A DNA stretch of 5,232 nucleotides, taken from the NCBI GenBank assembly GCA_029264635.1, contig JARIAA010000185.1:1-5232 (forward strand), given 5' to 3'. Numbering within the stretch: the first letter of the stretch is position 1; each line of letters starts with the position of its first letter. This DNA comes from Psychrobacter sp. Lineage in GTDB: Bacteria > Pseudomonadota > Gammaproteobacteria > Pseudomonadales > Moraxellaceae. This document shows, one piece after another, positions 1 to 5,232 of the stretch. The position numbers and the translations under genes were made by a program. The notes under the pieces were generated by a model. The model saw only the letters and a program-made list of their open reading frames with translations, was not told where the DNA came from and did no database searches.

Positions 1-644
1 ACGTTCGCTGCGCCTGCAATCCAGCTTTTTGCACCCCAAAAAAAGAAATCAACGGGCTGATCATCACAGCCACAAACCACCTCAAAGTCATCAAAATCCG
101 CTTGCAGCATGCGTAGCGCATGGCTAAAGTCGCCACTACTTTCTTTGACACCAACGATATTAGGATGTTTGGCTAAATGAGCCACCGTGTCAAATTCAAT
201 AGCAACGCCAACGCGAGCAGGGAAGTTGTACATAATAATCGGCAGCTCACTGGCATCCGCGACTTTTTCAAAATGTGCGATGATGCCCTCTTGCTCAGGT
301 AAGCTATAAGGGGTGGCAGATAGCATAAGGCCGTCATAACCTAGTGCTTTGGCTTGAGCGGCAAGTTCAATAGAATGGTCCGTCGACAAGCTGTTGATAC
401 CAGCGATTAAGGTGACTTTGTTTCCAGCGCCTTTATCCTTTGCGGCATCAGCAATAGTAGTTAATACCAGCTCGCGCTCTTTGGCCGAAAACGTATAGTA
501 TTCACCCGTGGTACCGCAAGCGACGATACCTGAGACGCCTTTATCGATAAAATCTTCGACCAGTGTCGTGAGTTTTTGTGCATCGACGTCGCCATTACTA
601 TCAAAAGGGGTAACGATCGGGACTAAAATTCCATTAATGTTCAT
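1..644 (-). CDS. lhpC: DapA-superfamily lyase, probable 1-pyrroline-4-hydroxy-2-carboxylate deaminase (3' part missing)
   Basis: The gene starts at ATG 644-642 and runs off the window at base 1. About 214 residues are visible, against about 300 usual for the family, so the C-terminus is outside the window. The translation begins MNINGILVPIVTPFD and carries the class I aldolase TIM-barrel signatures of the DHDPS/NAL family: GTTGE at residues 44-48, YNFPARVG at 139-146 (catalytic Tyr139, carboxylate-binding Arg144), and VGVKESSGD at 164-172 with Schiff-base Lys167. A Shine-Dalgarno AAGGAT (656-651) sits 6 bases before the ATG. The family includes dihydrodipicolinate synthase, N-acetylneuraminate lyase and sugar-acid dehydratases. 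In the TPYS stretch (111-114), Ser stands where E. coli DHDPS has the second Tyr of its TPYY motif, which argues against a true lysine-biosynthesis DapA. Its place after a hydroxyproline epimerase and a D-amino-acid dehydrogenase points to deamination of 1-pyrroline-4-hydroxy-2-carboxylate to alpha-ketoglutarate semialdehyde. The family call is firm. The substrate is inferred from context. Confidence 0.85.
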   Translation of the reverse strand, partial: MNINGILVPIVTPFDSNGDVDAQKLTTLVEDFIDKGVSGIVACGTTGEYYTFSAKERELVLTTIADAAKDKGAGNKVTLIAGINSLSTDHSIELAAQAKALGYDGLMLSATPYSLPEQEGIIAHFEKVADASELPIIMYNFPARVGVAIEFDTVAHLAKHPNIVGVKESSGDFSHALRMLQADFDDFEVVCGCDDQPVDFFFWGAKSWIAGAAN

Positions 645-650
645 GAGACT

Positions 651-656
651 ATCCTT
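651..656 (-). promoter_or_regulatory. Shine-Dalgarno site of the DapA-like gene
   Basis: AAGGAT on the minus strand lies 6 bases before the ATG at 644-642. It fixes the start of the deaminase-like gene and shows that the gene has its own initiation signal despite the 103-base gap from the dehydrogenase gene. Confidence 0.75.
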
Positions 657-672
657 ATTGGGTTTGATATTG

Positions 673-728
673 TGGGTAATTTAATGGGTAATAATTCAAT
701 GGTAAATCGCTTGGTTTTGCTTGGTTCG
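673..728. repeat. Short degenerate tandem repeats in the intercistronic gap
   Basis: The 103-base gap between the dehydrogenase and deaminase genes holds no gene and no terminator-like hairpin. On the plus strand it contains TGGGTAATTTAA (673-684), TGGGTAATAATTCAA (685-699) and TGGTAAAT (700-707), an imperfect tandem series. A second pair follows, GCTTGGTT at 709-716 and 719-726, with a period of 10. These look like slippage-type duplications. No function is evident. Confidence 0.45.
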
Positions 729-747
729 TAACTGTTGAATACGCAGC

Positions 748-2004
748 TTATTGAAAGCGCGCCAGTTGATATGGTTTTGGATCAATCGTATGGTCTTCAT
801 CAAAATAGTATTCGGCAATCATTTGCGCACTAACGACGGCTTGCGTTAAGCCCAAATGCTGATGACCAAAGCTTAAAAATACGCGCGCGATGTTGTCGAT
901 GACTGGCAAGGAGTCTGCGGTCGATGGACGAAAACCCATCCACGACACGCTATCGCTAGCATCTAATGGCGCTTTTAACATAGGCTGCGCATGTTGTAAA
1001 AGTATTTGCGCTCGCTGCATATTGGCAGGTGCGTCAAGTCCTGCGTACTCTACCGTACCTGCCAAGCGTAGGCCTTCTTGCATCGGGGTCATGACAAAAC
1101 GCCGATCCAAACTCGAGACGGGAATCTGTAAGCGCGCGCTTTCATGCGGTAGCATTAAGTGATAACCACGTTCGGTATCTAAAGGGATGTTGACGCCTGT
1201 TAGCTGCTTAGCTAGTGCCTTAGAATGTGCGCCTGCTGCTAGCATCACTTTAGACGCTGTCATATCGCCTTGACTGGTCGTTAGATGAATACCCTCTGCA
1301 TCATTGGTCGCTGCAAGGACGCGGCAATGTTCAATGACATGACCGCCCAATTGTCTAAAGGTATTATGAAGCTGGTTAATGACAGCTTTTAAATTGGTGA
1401 TATGTCCTGTATTTGGGAAAAATAACGCTGCTAATTGGTTATCTTGTAAGGCAGGCTCGCGCTCCAGTAAGTCCTTTTTGCTCAGCAGCTCATTATTCAC
1501 ATCAATGTCATTGAGACGCTTACCGTGTGCCGCTAATAGCCCAAGACTACTAGGCTTCTCAACCGTTAATAACGAACCCTTTACTTCAATCCAGTCGCCC
1601 AATTGCCACTGCGTCGCAAAGTCTTGCCACGCTTGCAGGCTGTTTTGATTCAAGCTCAATAACGCTTGATGAATCCGCGCAAATGGTTCAGGGCGCATAT
1701 TCATGAGTAGCTGCATCGCCCATGGCATCAAACGCGGCAGATAGCGCCAGTCTATACGCAGCGGTCCAGTCGGATTCATTAACATAGCAGGTATATGACG
1801 AAGCATGCTGGCATCAGCAATAGGAAATACTTGCTCGGTGGCGATATGACCTGCATTGCCGAATGATGCGCCTTGACCGACTTCATTGGCGTCCAACAAT
1901 GCAACTTTGACACCGCGCGCTTGCAACGTTACTGCAGCCGCAAGACCGATAATACCGCCACCAATAATATGTAAATCGTATAAATCAGAGTTTGCCGTAT
2001 CCAT
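748..2004 (-). CDS. FAD-dependent D-amino-acid dehydrogenase, probable cis-4-hydroxy-D-proline dehydrogenase
   Basis: This is a 418-residue DAO/DadA-superfamily flavoprotein of normal full length. The N-terminal Rossmann dinucleotide-binding motif is GGGIIG at residues 15-20, with the acidic residue ending the second strand at Asp38. The FAD-contact segment GASFGNAGHIA follows at 45-55. Near the C-terminus come GFRPSTADSLPVI (357-369) and GHQHLGLTQ (380-388), the usual second FAD-binding and active-site region. The N-terminal GHIATEQVFP stretch and GPLRIDWRYLP resemble what I recall of the single-subunit flavoenzymes found beside hydroxyproline epimerases. Such enzymes oxidise cis-4-hydroxy-D-proline to 1-pyrroline-4-hydroxy-2-carboxylate and pass electrons to an acceptor, probably the respiratory chain. 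The gene follows the epimerase gene by 57 bases and precedes the DapA-like gene by 103. Its ribosome site is weak: only a purine run (2020-2008) precedes the ATG by 3 bases. It could instead be a broader D-amino-acid dehydrogenase (DadA-like). The context favours hydroxyproline. Confidence 0.88.
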   Translation of the reverse strand: MDTANSDLYDLHIIGGGIIGLAAAVTLQARGVKVALLDANEVGQGASFGNAGHIATEQVFPIADASMLRHIPAMLMNPTGPLRIDWRYLPRLMPWAMQLLMNMRPEPFARIHQALLSLNQNSLQAWQDFATQWQLGDWIEVKGSLLTVEKPSSLGLLAAHGKRLNDIDVNNELLSKKDLLEREPALQDNQLAALFFPNTGHITNLKAVINQLHNTFRQLGGHVIEHCRVLAATNDAEGIHLTTSQGDMTASKVMLAAGAHSKALAKQLTGVNIPLDTERGYHLMLPHESARLQIPVSSLDRRFVMTPMQEGLRLAGTVEYAGLDAPANMQRAQILLQHAQPMLKAPLDASDSVSWMGFRPSTADSLPVIDNIARVFLSFGHQHLGLTQAVVSAQMIAEYYFDEDHTIDPKPYQLARFQ

Positions 2005-2024
2005 AGATTTTCTCTTTCTCGCAG

Positions 2025-2058
2025 TGCTAGCTTACTTAATGGTCTTGCTTAACTAGCA
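2025..2058 (-). other. Intercistronic hairpin between epimerase and dehydrogenase genes
   Basis: TGCTAG (2025-2030) pairs with CTAGCA (2053-2058). After one bulged base, TTA (2032-2034) pairs with TAA (2050-2052), enclosing a 15-base loop. The hairpin is just downstream of the epimerase stop codon and about 20 bases before the dehydrogenase start. No T-run follows it, so it is not a convincing terminator. It could be a weak mRNA processing or stabilising element, or chance. Confidence 0.35.
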
Positions 2059-2061
2059 TAA

Positions 2062-3060
2062 TTAAGACGCTATGCCCCATTTAAAGGGATCGTCTTTTTG
2101 CACAATGAGTGTGGTCTTGGCACAAACATAAGCATGACCACAAATCGTTGGGATAATGGTATGCTCAGGATAAGCCATGCCAGTTTGATTATTGTGCTCA
2201 GAATTAAGCTCAGAGGCATACTGGTAGCTGCCAGTAAAGACACTGCCAACCACGCTTTGTTGACGCCATAATTGTTCCGGTGCTAGGCGATTATCAGCCG
2301 CTAGGCAGGCAAGCTTGGCACTGGTACCCGTACCACAGGGGGAGCGATCGTAAGCTGCACCTGGACACAAAACGAAATTTTTACTATCGATCTGTGTATC
2401 ATCGCTATTAGCAAATAATTCGATGTGGTCAATCTCGCCGCCGTTCTCGCCAGTAATATGAGCAGCGACTAGGGCTTGTTTGATTTGCAAAGTGACTTGC
2501 GTCAGCTTTTCAACATTATCGGCTTGAATATTTTGCCCATGCTCACTGACTAAAAAGAACCAGTTGCCACCCCAAGCGATATCGCCACGAACAAGCCCTA
2601 ATTCAGGGACTTGAACGTCCACTTGTTTTTTATAACGATAAGAAGGGACGTTTTGTACACTACAGCTGCCATCATCATGTAAGGTTGCTTTTACCAGACC
2701 GACAGGTGTCTCAAGCCAATGCACGCCTGCCGATATCTGTTGTTGATAGGCTAAGGAGACGATAACGCCAATCGTGCCGTGCCCGCACATGCCCAAATAA
2801 CCTGCATTGTTAAAGAAAATAACGCCTGCTGTGGCTTTAGGATTAGTAGCTGGCAATAGTAGTGCGCCGACAAGGACATCATTGCCGCGAGGCTCTAAAA
2901 GGATGCTTTGGCGCAGATGATCGAAGTTTTGTTTGAAGTCTTGCAGCTTATCTTGAATGGTATCGCCGACCAGCTCAGGAAATCCGTCATAGACCATGCG
3001 AGTAGGCTCACCGCCCGTATGTGAGTCAATAATTTTAAAATTAAATAGTGTAGAAGACAT
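2062..3060 (-). CDS. lhpA: 4-hydroxyproline 2-epimerase (proline racemase family)
   Basis: This is a 332-residue, full-length member of the proline racemase family, cofactor-independent cytoplasmic enzymes with two opposing halves, each giving one catalytic residue. The first active-site segment is [12 protein letters not shown] (87-98) with Cys92. The second is [12 protein letters not shown] (237-248) with Cys242 and the conserved Asp238. Having Cys at both positions marks an epimerase or racemase, because the related trans-3-hydroxy-L-proline dehydratases carry Thr at one of them. The MCGHGTIG form and the N-terminal [10 protein letters not shown] (12-21) are typical of 4-hydroxyproline epimerases. 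The reaction is trans-4-hydroxy-L-proline to cis-4-hydroxy-D-proline, the entry step of the pathway. The ATG at 3060-3058 is supported by AGGA (3072-3069), 8 bases upstream. It is the first gene of the minus-strand set and is read divergently from the AraC-type regulator. Proline racemase activity is a less likely alternative. Confidence 0.93.
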   Translation of the reverse strand: MSSTLFNFKIIDSHTGGEPTRMVYDGFPELVGDTIQDKLQDFKQNFDHLRQSILLEPRGNDVLVGALLLPATNPKATAGVIFFNNAGYLGMCGHGTIGVIVSLAYQQQISAGVHWLETPVGLVKATLHDDGSCSVQNVPSYRYKKQVDVQVPELGLVRGDIAWGGNWFFLVSEHGQNIQADNVEKLTQVTLQIKQALVAAHITGENGGEIDHIELFANSDDTQIDSKNFVLCPGAAYDRSPCGTGTSAKLACLAADNRLAPEQLWRQQSVVGSVFTGSYQYASELNSEHNNQTGMAYPEHTIIPTICGHAYVCAKTTLIVQKDDPFKWGIAS

Positions 3061-3133
3061 GACAGGCGTCCTAATTCATCCGTGAAAAAGTTACATTCCG
3101 TTTTTTATGCATGAGACCTAATATTTCGCGTTG

Positions 3134-3152
3134 ATAACCAATAGTTGGTTAT
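3134..3152. promoter_or_regulatory. Perfect 19-base palindrome, candidate operator
   Basis: ATAACCAA (3134-3141), spacer TAG, then TTGGTTAT (3145-3152) is a perfect inverted repeat with 8-base arms. It lies 74 bases upstream of the epimerase start codon and 267 bases before the regulator start. No T-run follows on either strand, so it is more like a dimeric protein-binding site than a terminator. The binding protein is unknown. The adjacent AraC-type regulator is the first candidate, though that family more often uses direct repeats. Confidence 0.6.
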
Positions 3153-3219
3153 TATTTGCTAAGGTCTATCTATAGAGTGGACTTTTTTAAAGAGGGCGTC
3201 TTGCTGTTTTTTTATGGAT

Positions 3220-3231
3220 AAATGCGCATTT
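3220..3231. promoter_or_regulatory. 12-base perfect palindrome AAATGCGCATTT
   Basis: The sequence is a continuous self-complementary 12-mer roughly in the middle of the divergent region. It could be a second protein-binding site. A palindrome of this length in AT-rich DNA can also arise by chance. Confidence 0.35.
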
Positions 3232-3407
3232 CTGCATAGTGAGTCGAGGTATGCTAGTGCAATGTTTGCTAAGAAATTAAACAATATTTCAGTAATATGT
3301 TATTTTAAAAGTGTCAAAGTTGAGGTAGGCTATTTATTAAAATGATCAAAAGAAGGGAAAAGCTATAAATGAAGTAGTATAAAAAATTAATAAGCAAGAA
3401 GATAAAG

Positions 3408-3413
3408 AAGGAG
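3408..3413 (+). promoter_or_regulatory. Shine-Dalgarno site of the AraC-type regulator
   Basis: AAGGAG lies 6 bases before the ATG at 3420-3422. It is a near-consensus site and makes this start clearly preferable to any later one. Confidence 0.85.
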
Positions 3414-3419
3414 CGCAGT

Positions 3420-4226
3420 ATGCCTCATCTAGGCACTGAAAACACTCAGTTTCGAGATTCCCTATGCCAATACATAGCGGATTACCGTCCAGAAAATAGC
3501 CTAGCATTTGTTGGTAACGTTTCATTATTACTGCCATTATTCGATACACTGACGAATGTGGTGTTCTTTGTGAAAGATGAGCAGGCGCGTTATCAGCTGG
3601 CAAACAAAACCTTGTTAACACGCTGTCAGTTGATTCGGCACGAAGATATTGTAGGATTTACTACAGAGGAGGTGTTTTCGCATCGACAAAGCAAAGATTA
3701 TATATTGCAAGATATGAAGGTGTTGCGAGAAGGGAAGTCTATCGTTGATAACTTAGAGCTGCACAGTTATGCCTCTGGTCAATTAGGATGGTGTATTACC
3801 AATAAATTGCCTATTTATGACAAAAGACAAAAAGTGGTCGCCATGGTTGGGATTTCGGTCGATATTGATGAAGACAACGAGCGCGTTTTACGTAAACACG
3901 CTCGCTTGGCTGAAGTGGCGCAATTTGTGCGCGCGCATCTTGATCAAAAAATTAATATCACACAATTGGCAGGCTTGGCTAATGTGAGCGTATCGCAGCT
4001 AGAGCGTACCTTTAAAGCCGTACTAAATATGTCCCCATTACAGTTTGTACAAAAGCTACGTCTAGAATATGCTATTAAATTATTAGCACAACCAGAGATA
4101 TCCATTACTCAAATATCGCTAAACTGCGGCTACAGCGATCATAGCGCCTTTAGCCGCCAGTTCAAGCAATCTACGGGGATGTCGCCCACCCAGTTTAGGG
4201 AAACCCATTTATCATCGCCAAATTAA
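3420..4226 (+). CDS. AraC-family transcriptional regulator with N-terminal PAS-like domain
   Basis: This 268-residue protein has two parts. Residues about 37-155 look like a PAS-type sensor: a strand-forming NVVFFVKDEQARYQLAN (46-62), a helical middle, and a final strand near KVVAMVGISVDID. Residues about 165-262 form the AraC DNA-binding domain with two helix-turn-helix units. The first spans about 179-202 (NITQLAGLANVSVSQLERTF). The second spans about 228-256 and includes the family signature CGYSDHSAFSRQFKQ (236-250) and GMSPTQFR (253-260). There is no signal peptide or membrane segment, so it acts in the cytoplasm. Being divergent from the hydroxyproline catabolic genes, it probably controls them, likely as an activator responding to hydroxyproline or a pathway intermediate bound by the PAS domain. 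The family call is firm. The ligand and targets are inferred. A terminator hairpin follows the TAA by 25 bases. Confidence 0.92.
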   Translation: MPHLGTENTQFRDSLCQYIADYRPENSLAFVGNVSLLLPLFDTLTNVVFFVKDEQARYQLANKTLLTRCQLIRHEDIVGFTTEEVFSHRQSKDYILQDMKVLREGKSIVDNLELHSYASGQLGWCITNKLPIYDKRQKVVAMVGISVDIDEDNERVLRKHARLAEVAQFVRAHLDQKINITQLAGLANVSVSQLERTFKAVLNMSPLQFVQKLRLEYAIKLLAQPEISITQISLNCGYSDHSAFSRQFKQSTGMSPTQFRETHLSSPN

Positions 4227-4251
4227 ATAGACGTCAATCTCACGCATAAAA

Positions 4252-4284
4252 AAGCCCTCGCTACTTTTATAGAAGTGAGGGCTT
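4252..4284 (-). terminator. Rho-independent terminator for glcF, possibly shared with the regulator gene
   Basis: AAGCCCTC (4252-4259) pairs perfectly with GAGGGCTT (4277-4284). The stem continues inward through a G-T wobble and one mismatch to about 14 pairs, closing a small AT loop. On the minus strand the stem is followed at once by a run of six T (4253-4248, overlapping the stem's last two bases), the classic layout for ending glcF transcription, 15 bases after its stop codon. On the plus strand the stem is followed only by TTGCATCATC, so termination of the regulator transcript from the other side is probably weaker. Confidence 0.85.
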
Positions 4285-4299
4285 GCATCATCAATTCTA

Positions 4300-5232
4300 C
4301 TACGGATCTAACAATTCAATCCAATGCTTCACTGGTATATCAGCTCGGCTACCTAAGTGCAGCTGACAACCCACATTAGCGGTCACTATTTGCTCTGGAT
4401 GACCAATCGTTAAGTCTGCAAGCTTATTGGTTAGTAATTGCTGACTGAGCTCAGGCTGCAGTATTGAGTAGGTACCAGCAGAGCCGCAGCATAAATGCTT
4501 ATCCTTAGTAGGCGTAAGCTCAATACCTGCCTGCTGCAAAATCTGTTCAACTACGCCGCCCAATTGCTGAGCGTGCTGCAAAGAGCAAGGGCAGTGCACG
4601 GCTGTTTTGCGCCCTTTGTCTTGCAGATGTAGCTGACTCAAATCCTCCTTAATTAATATCTCACTAAGATCACAAGCCAGTTCGCTAACTCGTTTCGCTT
4701 TGACGGCATAATCTGGGTCATACTGTAGTTTTTCGCTGTAGTCTTTGACCATTGAGCCACAACCAGAAGCGCTAATGACAATAGCTTCTACGCCCGCCTC
4801 GATATGCGGCCACCAGGCATCGATATTGCGGCGCATAAACATCAGTCCCTCTTCATGGGCTGGCATGTGGTAACTGACGGCACCGCAGCAACCCGCTTTG
4901 GGCGCGCTAAATAAGCCAATGCCTAATTTATCAAGCACGCGAGCGGCCACAATATTAGTGTTTGGAGTCGCTGAGGGCTGCGCGCATCCTGCTAATACCA
5001 ACATCCGCCGCATATGCTGCTGGGTCGGCAATGCGCGCTTAACTTGTTTTATCGGTACTTGTTGCTTTAAATCATGAGGCAAAAAGGCGCGAAACAGTTG
5101 TCCCAAGCGTAATAAAGGTCCGAAGCGATTGGGGTAGGGCAGAATACGGCGTATCAACCAGCGAAGCAGCTTCTGTTGTAACGGTCTCTCAAGTTGCTCC
5201 TCCATAATGCCGCGGCCTATTTCAGCCAAGCG
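4300..5232 (-). CDS. glcF: Glycolate oxidase iron-sulfur subunit GlcF (N-terminus off the window)
   Basis: About 310 C-terminal residues of a protein usually about 400 long are visible, ending at TAG 4302-4300. Numbering residues from the codon at 5229-5227, it holds two CCG cysteine-rich domains: GCAQP with Cys82, AGCCGAVSYH (112-121), and SGCGS with Cys157; then HCPCSLQHAQ (212-221), LCCGSAGTY (246-254), and NVGCQLH with Cys288. The run EIGRGIMEEQLERPL near the edge corresponds to the middle of E. coli GlcF, so the two ferredoxin-type 4Fe-4S clusters lie upstream, outside the window. The TTG at 5229-5227 is an internal Leu codon, not the start. With GlcD and GlcE it forms the glycolate dehydrogenase complex, oxidising glycolate to glyoxylate and passing electrons towards the quinone pool. 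It is convergent with the regulator gene and ends in a strong terminator. glcE and glcD are expected upstream, beyond base 5232. A related lactate dehydrogenase subunit is less likely. Confidence 0.93.
   Translation of the reverse strand, partial: RLAEIGRGIMEEQLERPLQQKLLRWLIRRILPYPNRFGPLLRLGQLFRAFLPHDLKQQVPIKQVKRALPTQQHMRRMLVLAGCAQPSATPNTNIVAARVLDKLGIGLFSAPKAGCCGAVSYHMPAHEEGLMFMRRNIDAWWPHIEAGVEAIVISASGCGSMVKDYSEKLQYDPDYAVKAKRVSELACDLSEILIKEDLSQLHLQDKGRKTAVHCPCSLQHAQQLGGVVEQILQQAGIELTPTKDKHLCCGSAGTYSILQPELSQQLLTNKLADLTIGHPEQIVTANVGCQLHLGSRADIPVKHWIELLDP

Larger units (their letters stand above)
3061..3419. promoter_or_regulatory. Divergent regulatory region between the epimerase and regulator genes
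   Basis: This 359-base region has no gene and must carry the start signals for both the leftward catabolic genes and the rightward regulator. It is AT-rich, especially from 3280 to 3405. It contains a 19-base palindrome (3134-3152), a 12-base palindrome (3220-3231), and a 9-base direct repeat TTTGCTAAG at 3155-3163 and 3265-3273. AGACCT (3114-3119) and its complement AGGTCT (3162-3167) flank the larger palindrome. I found no pair of -35 and -10 boxes with good match and spacing on either strand, which would suit activator-dependent promoters. The promoter positions remain unassigned. Confidence 0.6.

Noticed and set aside
890..1162. Plus-strand open frame of about 90 codons inside the dehydrogenase gene
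   Set aside because: It lies wholly antisense to a gene with clear flavoprotein motifs, has no ribosome site, and its Cys/Ser-rich translation resembles no family I know.
1379..1648. Plus-strand open frame of about 89 codons inside the dehydrogenase gene
   Set aside because: It is antisense to a well-supported gene. Its composition (Ser, Cys, Leu rich) is that of an antisense shadow, and there is no upstream ribosome site.
2025..2058. Possible terminator between the epimerase and dehydrogenase genes
   Set aside because: The stem is short and AT-rich, has a bulge and a 15-base loop, and no T-run follows, so I list it only as a hairpin.
3300..3385. AT-rich boxes such as TATAAA (3364-3369) as a -10 element for the regulator
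   Set aside because: No acceptable -35 element lies 16-18 bases upstream of any of them, and such boxes are common in AT-rich DNA.
3346..3621. Minus-strand open frame of about 91 codons overlapping the regulator start and the intergenic region
   Set aside because: It is antisense to the regulator's N-terminal part. The end of its translation comes from AT-rich intergenic DNA (many Phe, Ser and Leu), and it shows no recognisable domain.
1..5232. Mobile element, phage remnant, CRISPR array or defence system
   Set aside because: No transposase, integrase, long terminal repeat or regularly spaced repeat is visible, and the genes form an ordinary catabolic locus.

Overview
The window most likely comes from a gammaproteobacterium of moderate GC content. 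The GlcF tail and overall style fit Moraxellaceae, with Psychrobacter as my best guess. That is an impression from codon and protein style, not a database result. All the visible genes look intact apart from the two cut by the window edges, and I see no mobile element, CRISPR array, rRNA or tRNA.

Layout. Three genes lie on the minus strand, reading from about 3060 down to 1: a proline-racemase-family 4-hydroxyproline epimerase (3060-2062), a FAD-dependent D-amino-acid (cis-4-hydroxy-D-proline) dehydrogenase (2004-748), and a DapA-superfamily lyase/deaminase (644 to beyond base 1, truncated). A 359-base divergent intergenic region (3061-3419) holds two perfect palindromes and separates this set from a plus-strand PAS-AraC transcriptional regulator (3420-4226). 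After the regulator comes a strong rho-independent terminator hairpin (4252-4284). The minus-strand glcF gene, for the glycolate oxidase iron-sulfur subunit, converges on it (4300 to beyond 5232, with its N-terminus off the window).

How the genes work together. The three minus-strand enzymes match consecutive steps of bacterial trans-4-hydroxy-L-proline catabolism. The epimerase makes cis-4-hydroxy-D-proline, the flavoenzyme oxidises it to 1-pyrroline-4-hydroxy-2-carboxylate, and the DapA-like enzyme deaminates that to alpha-ketoglutarate semialdehyde. A semialdehyde dehydrogenase and a transporter would complete the route and are expected just beyond base 1, but are not visible here. The divergent AraC-type protein is the natural candidate regulator, and the 19-base palindrome at 3134-3152, upstream of the epimerase gene, is the best candidate operator. 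glcF lies in a separate, convergent transcription unit, and nothing in the sequence ties it to the hydroxyproline genes.
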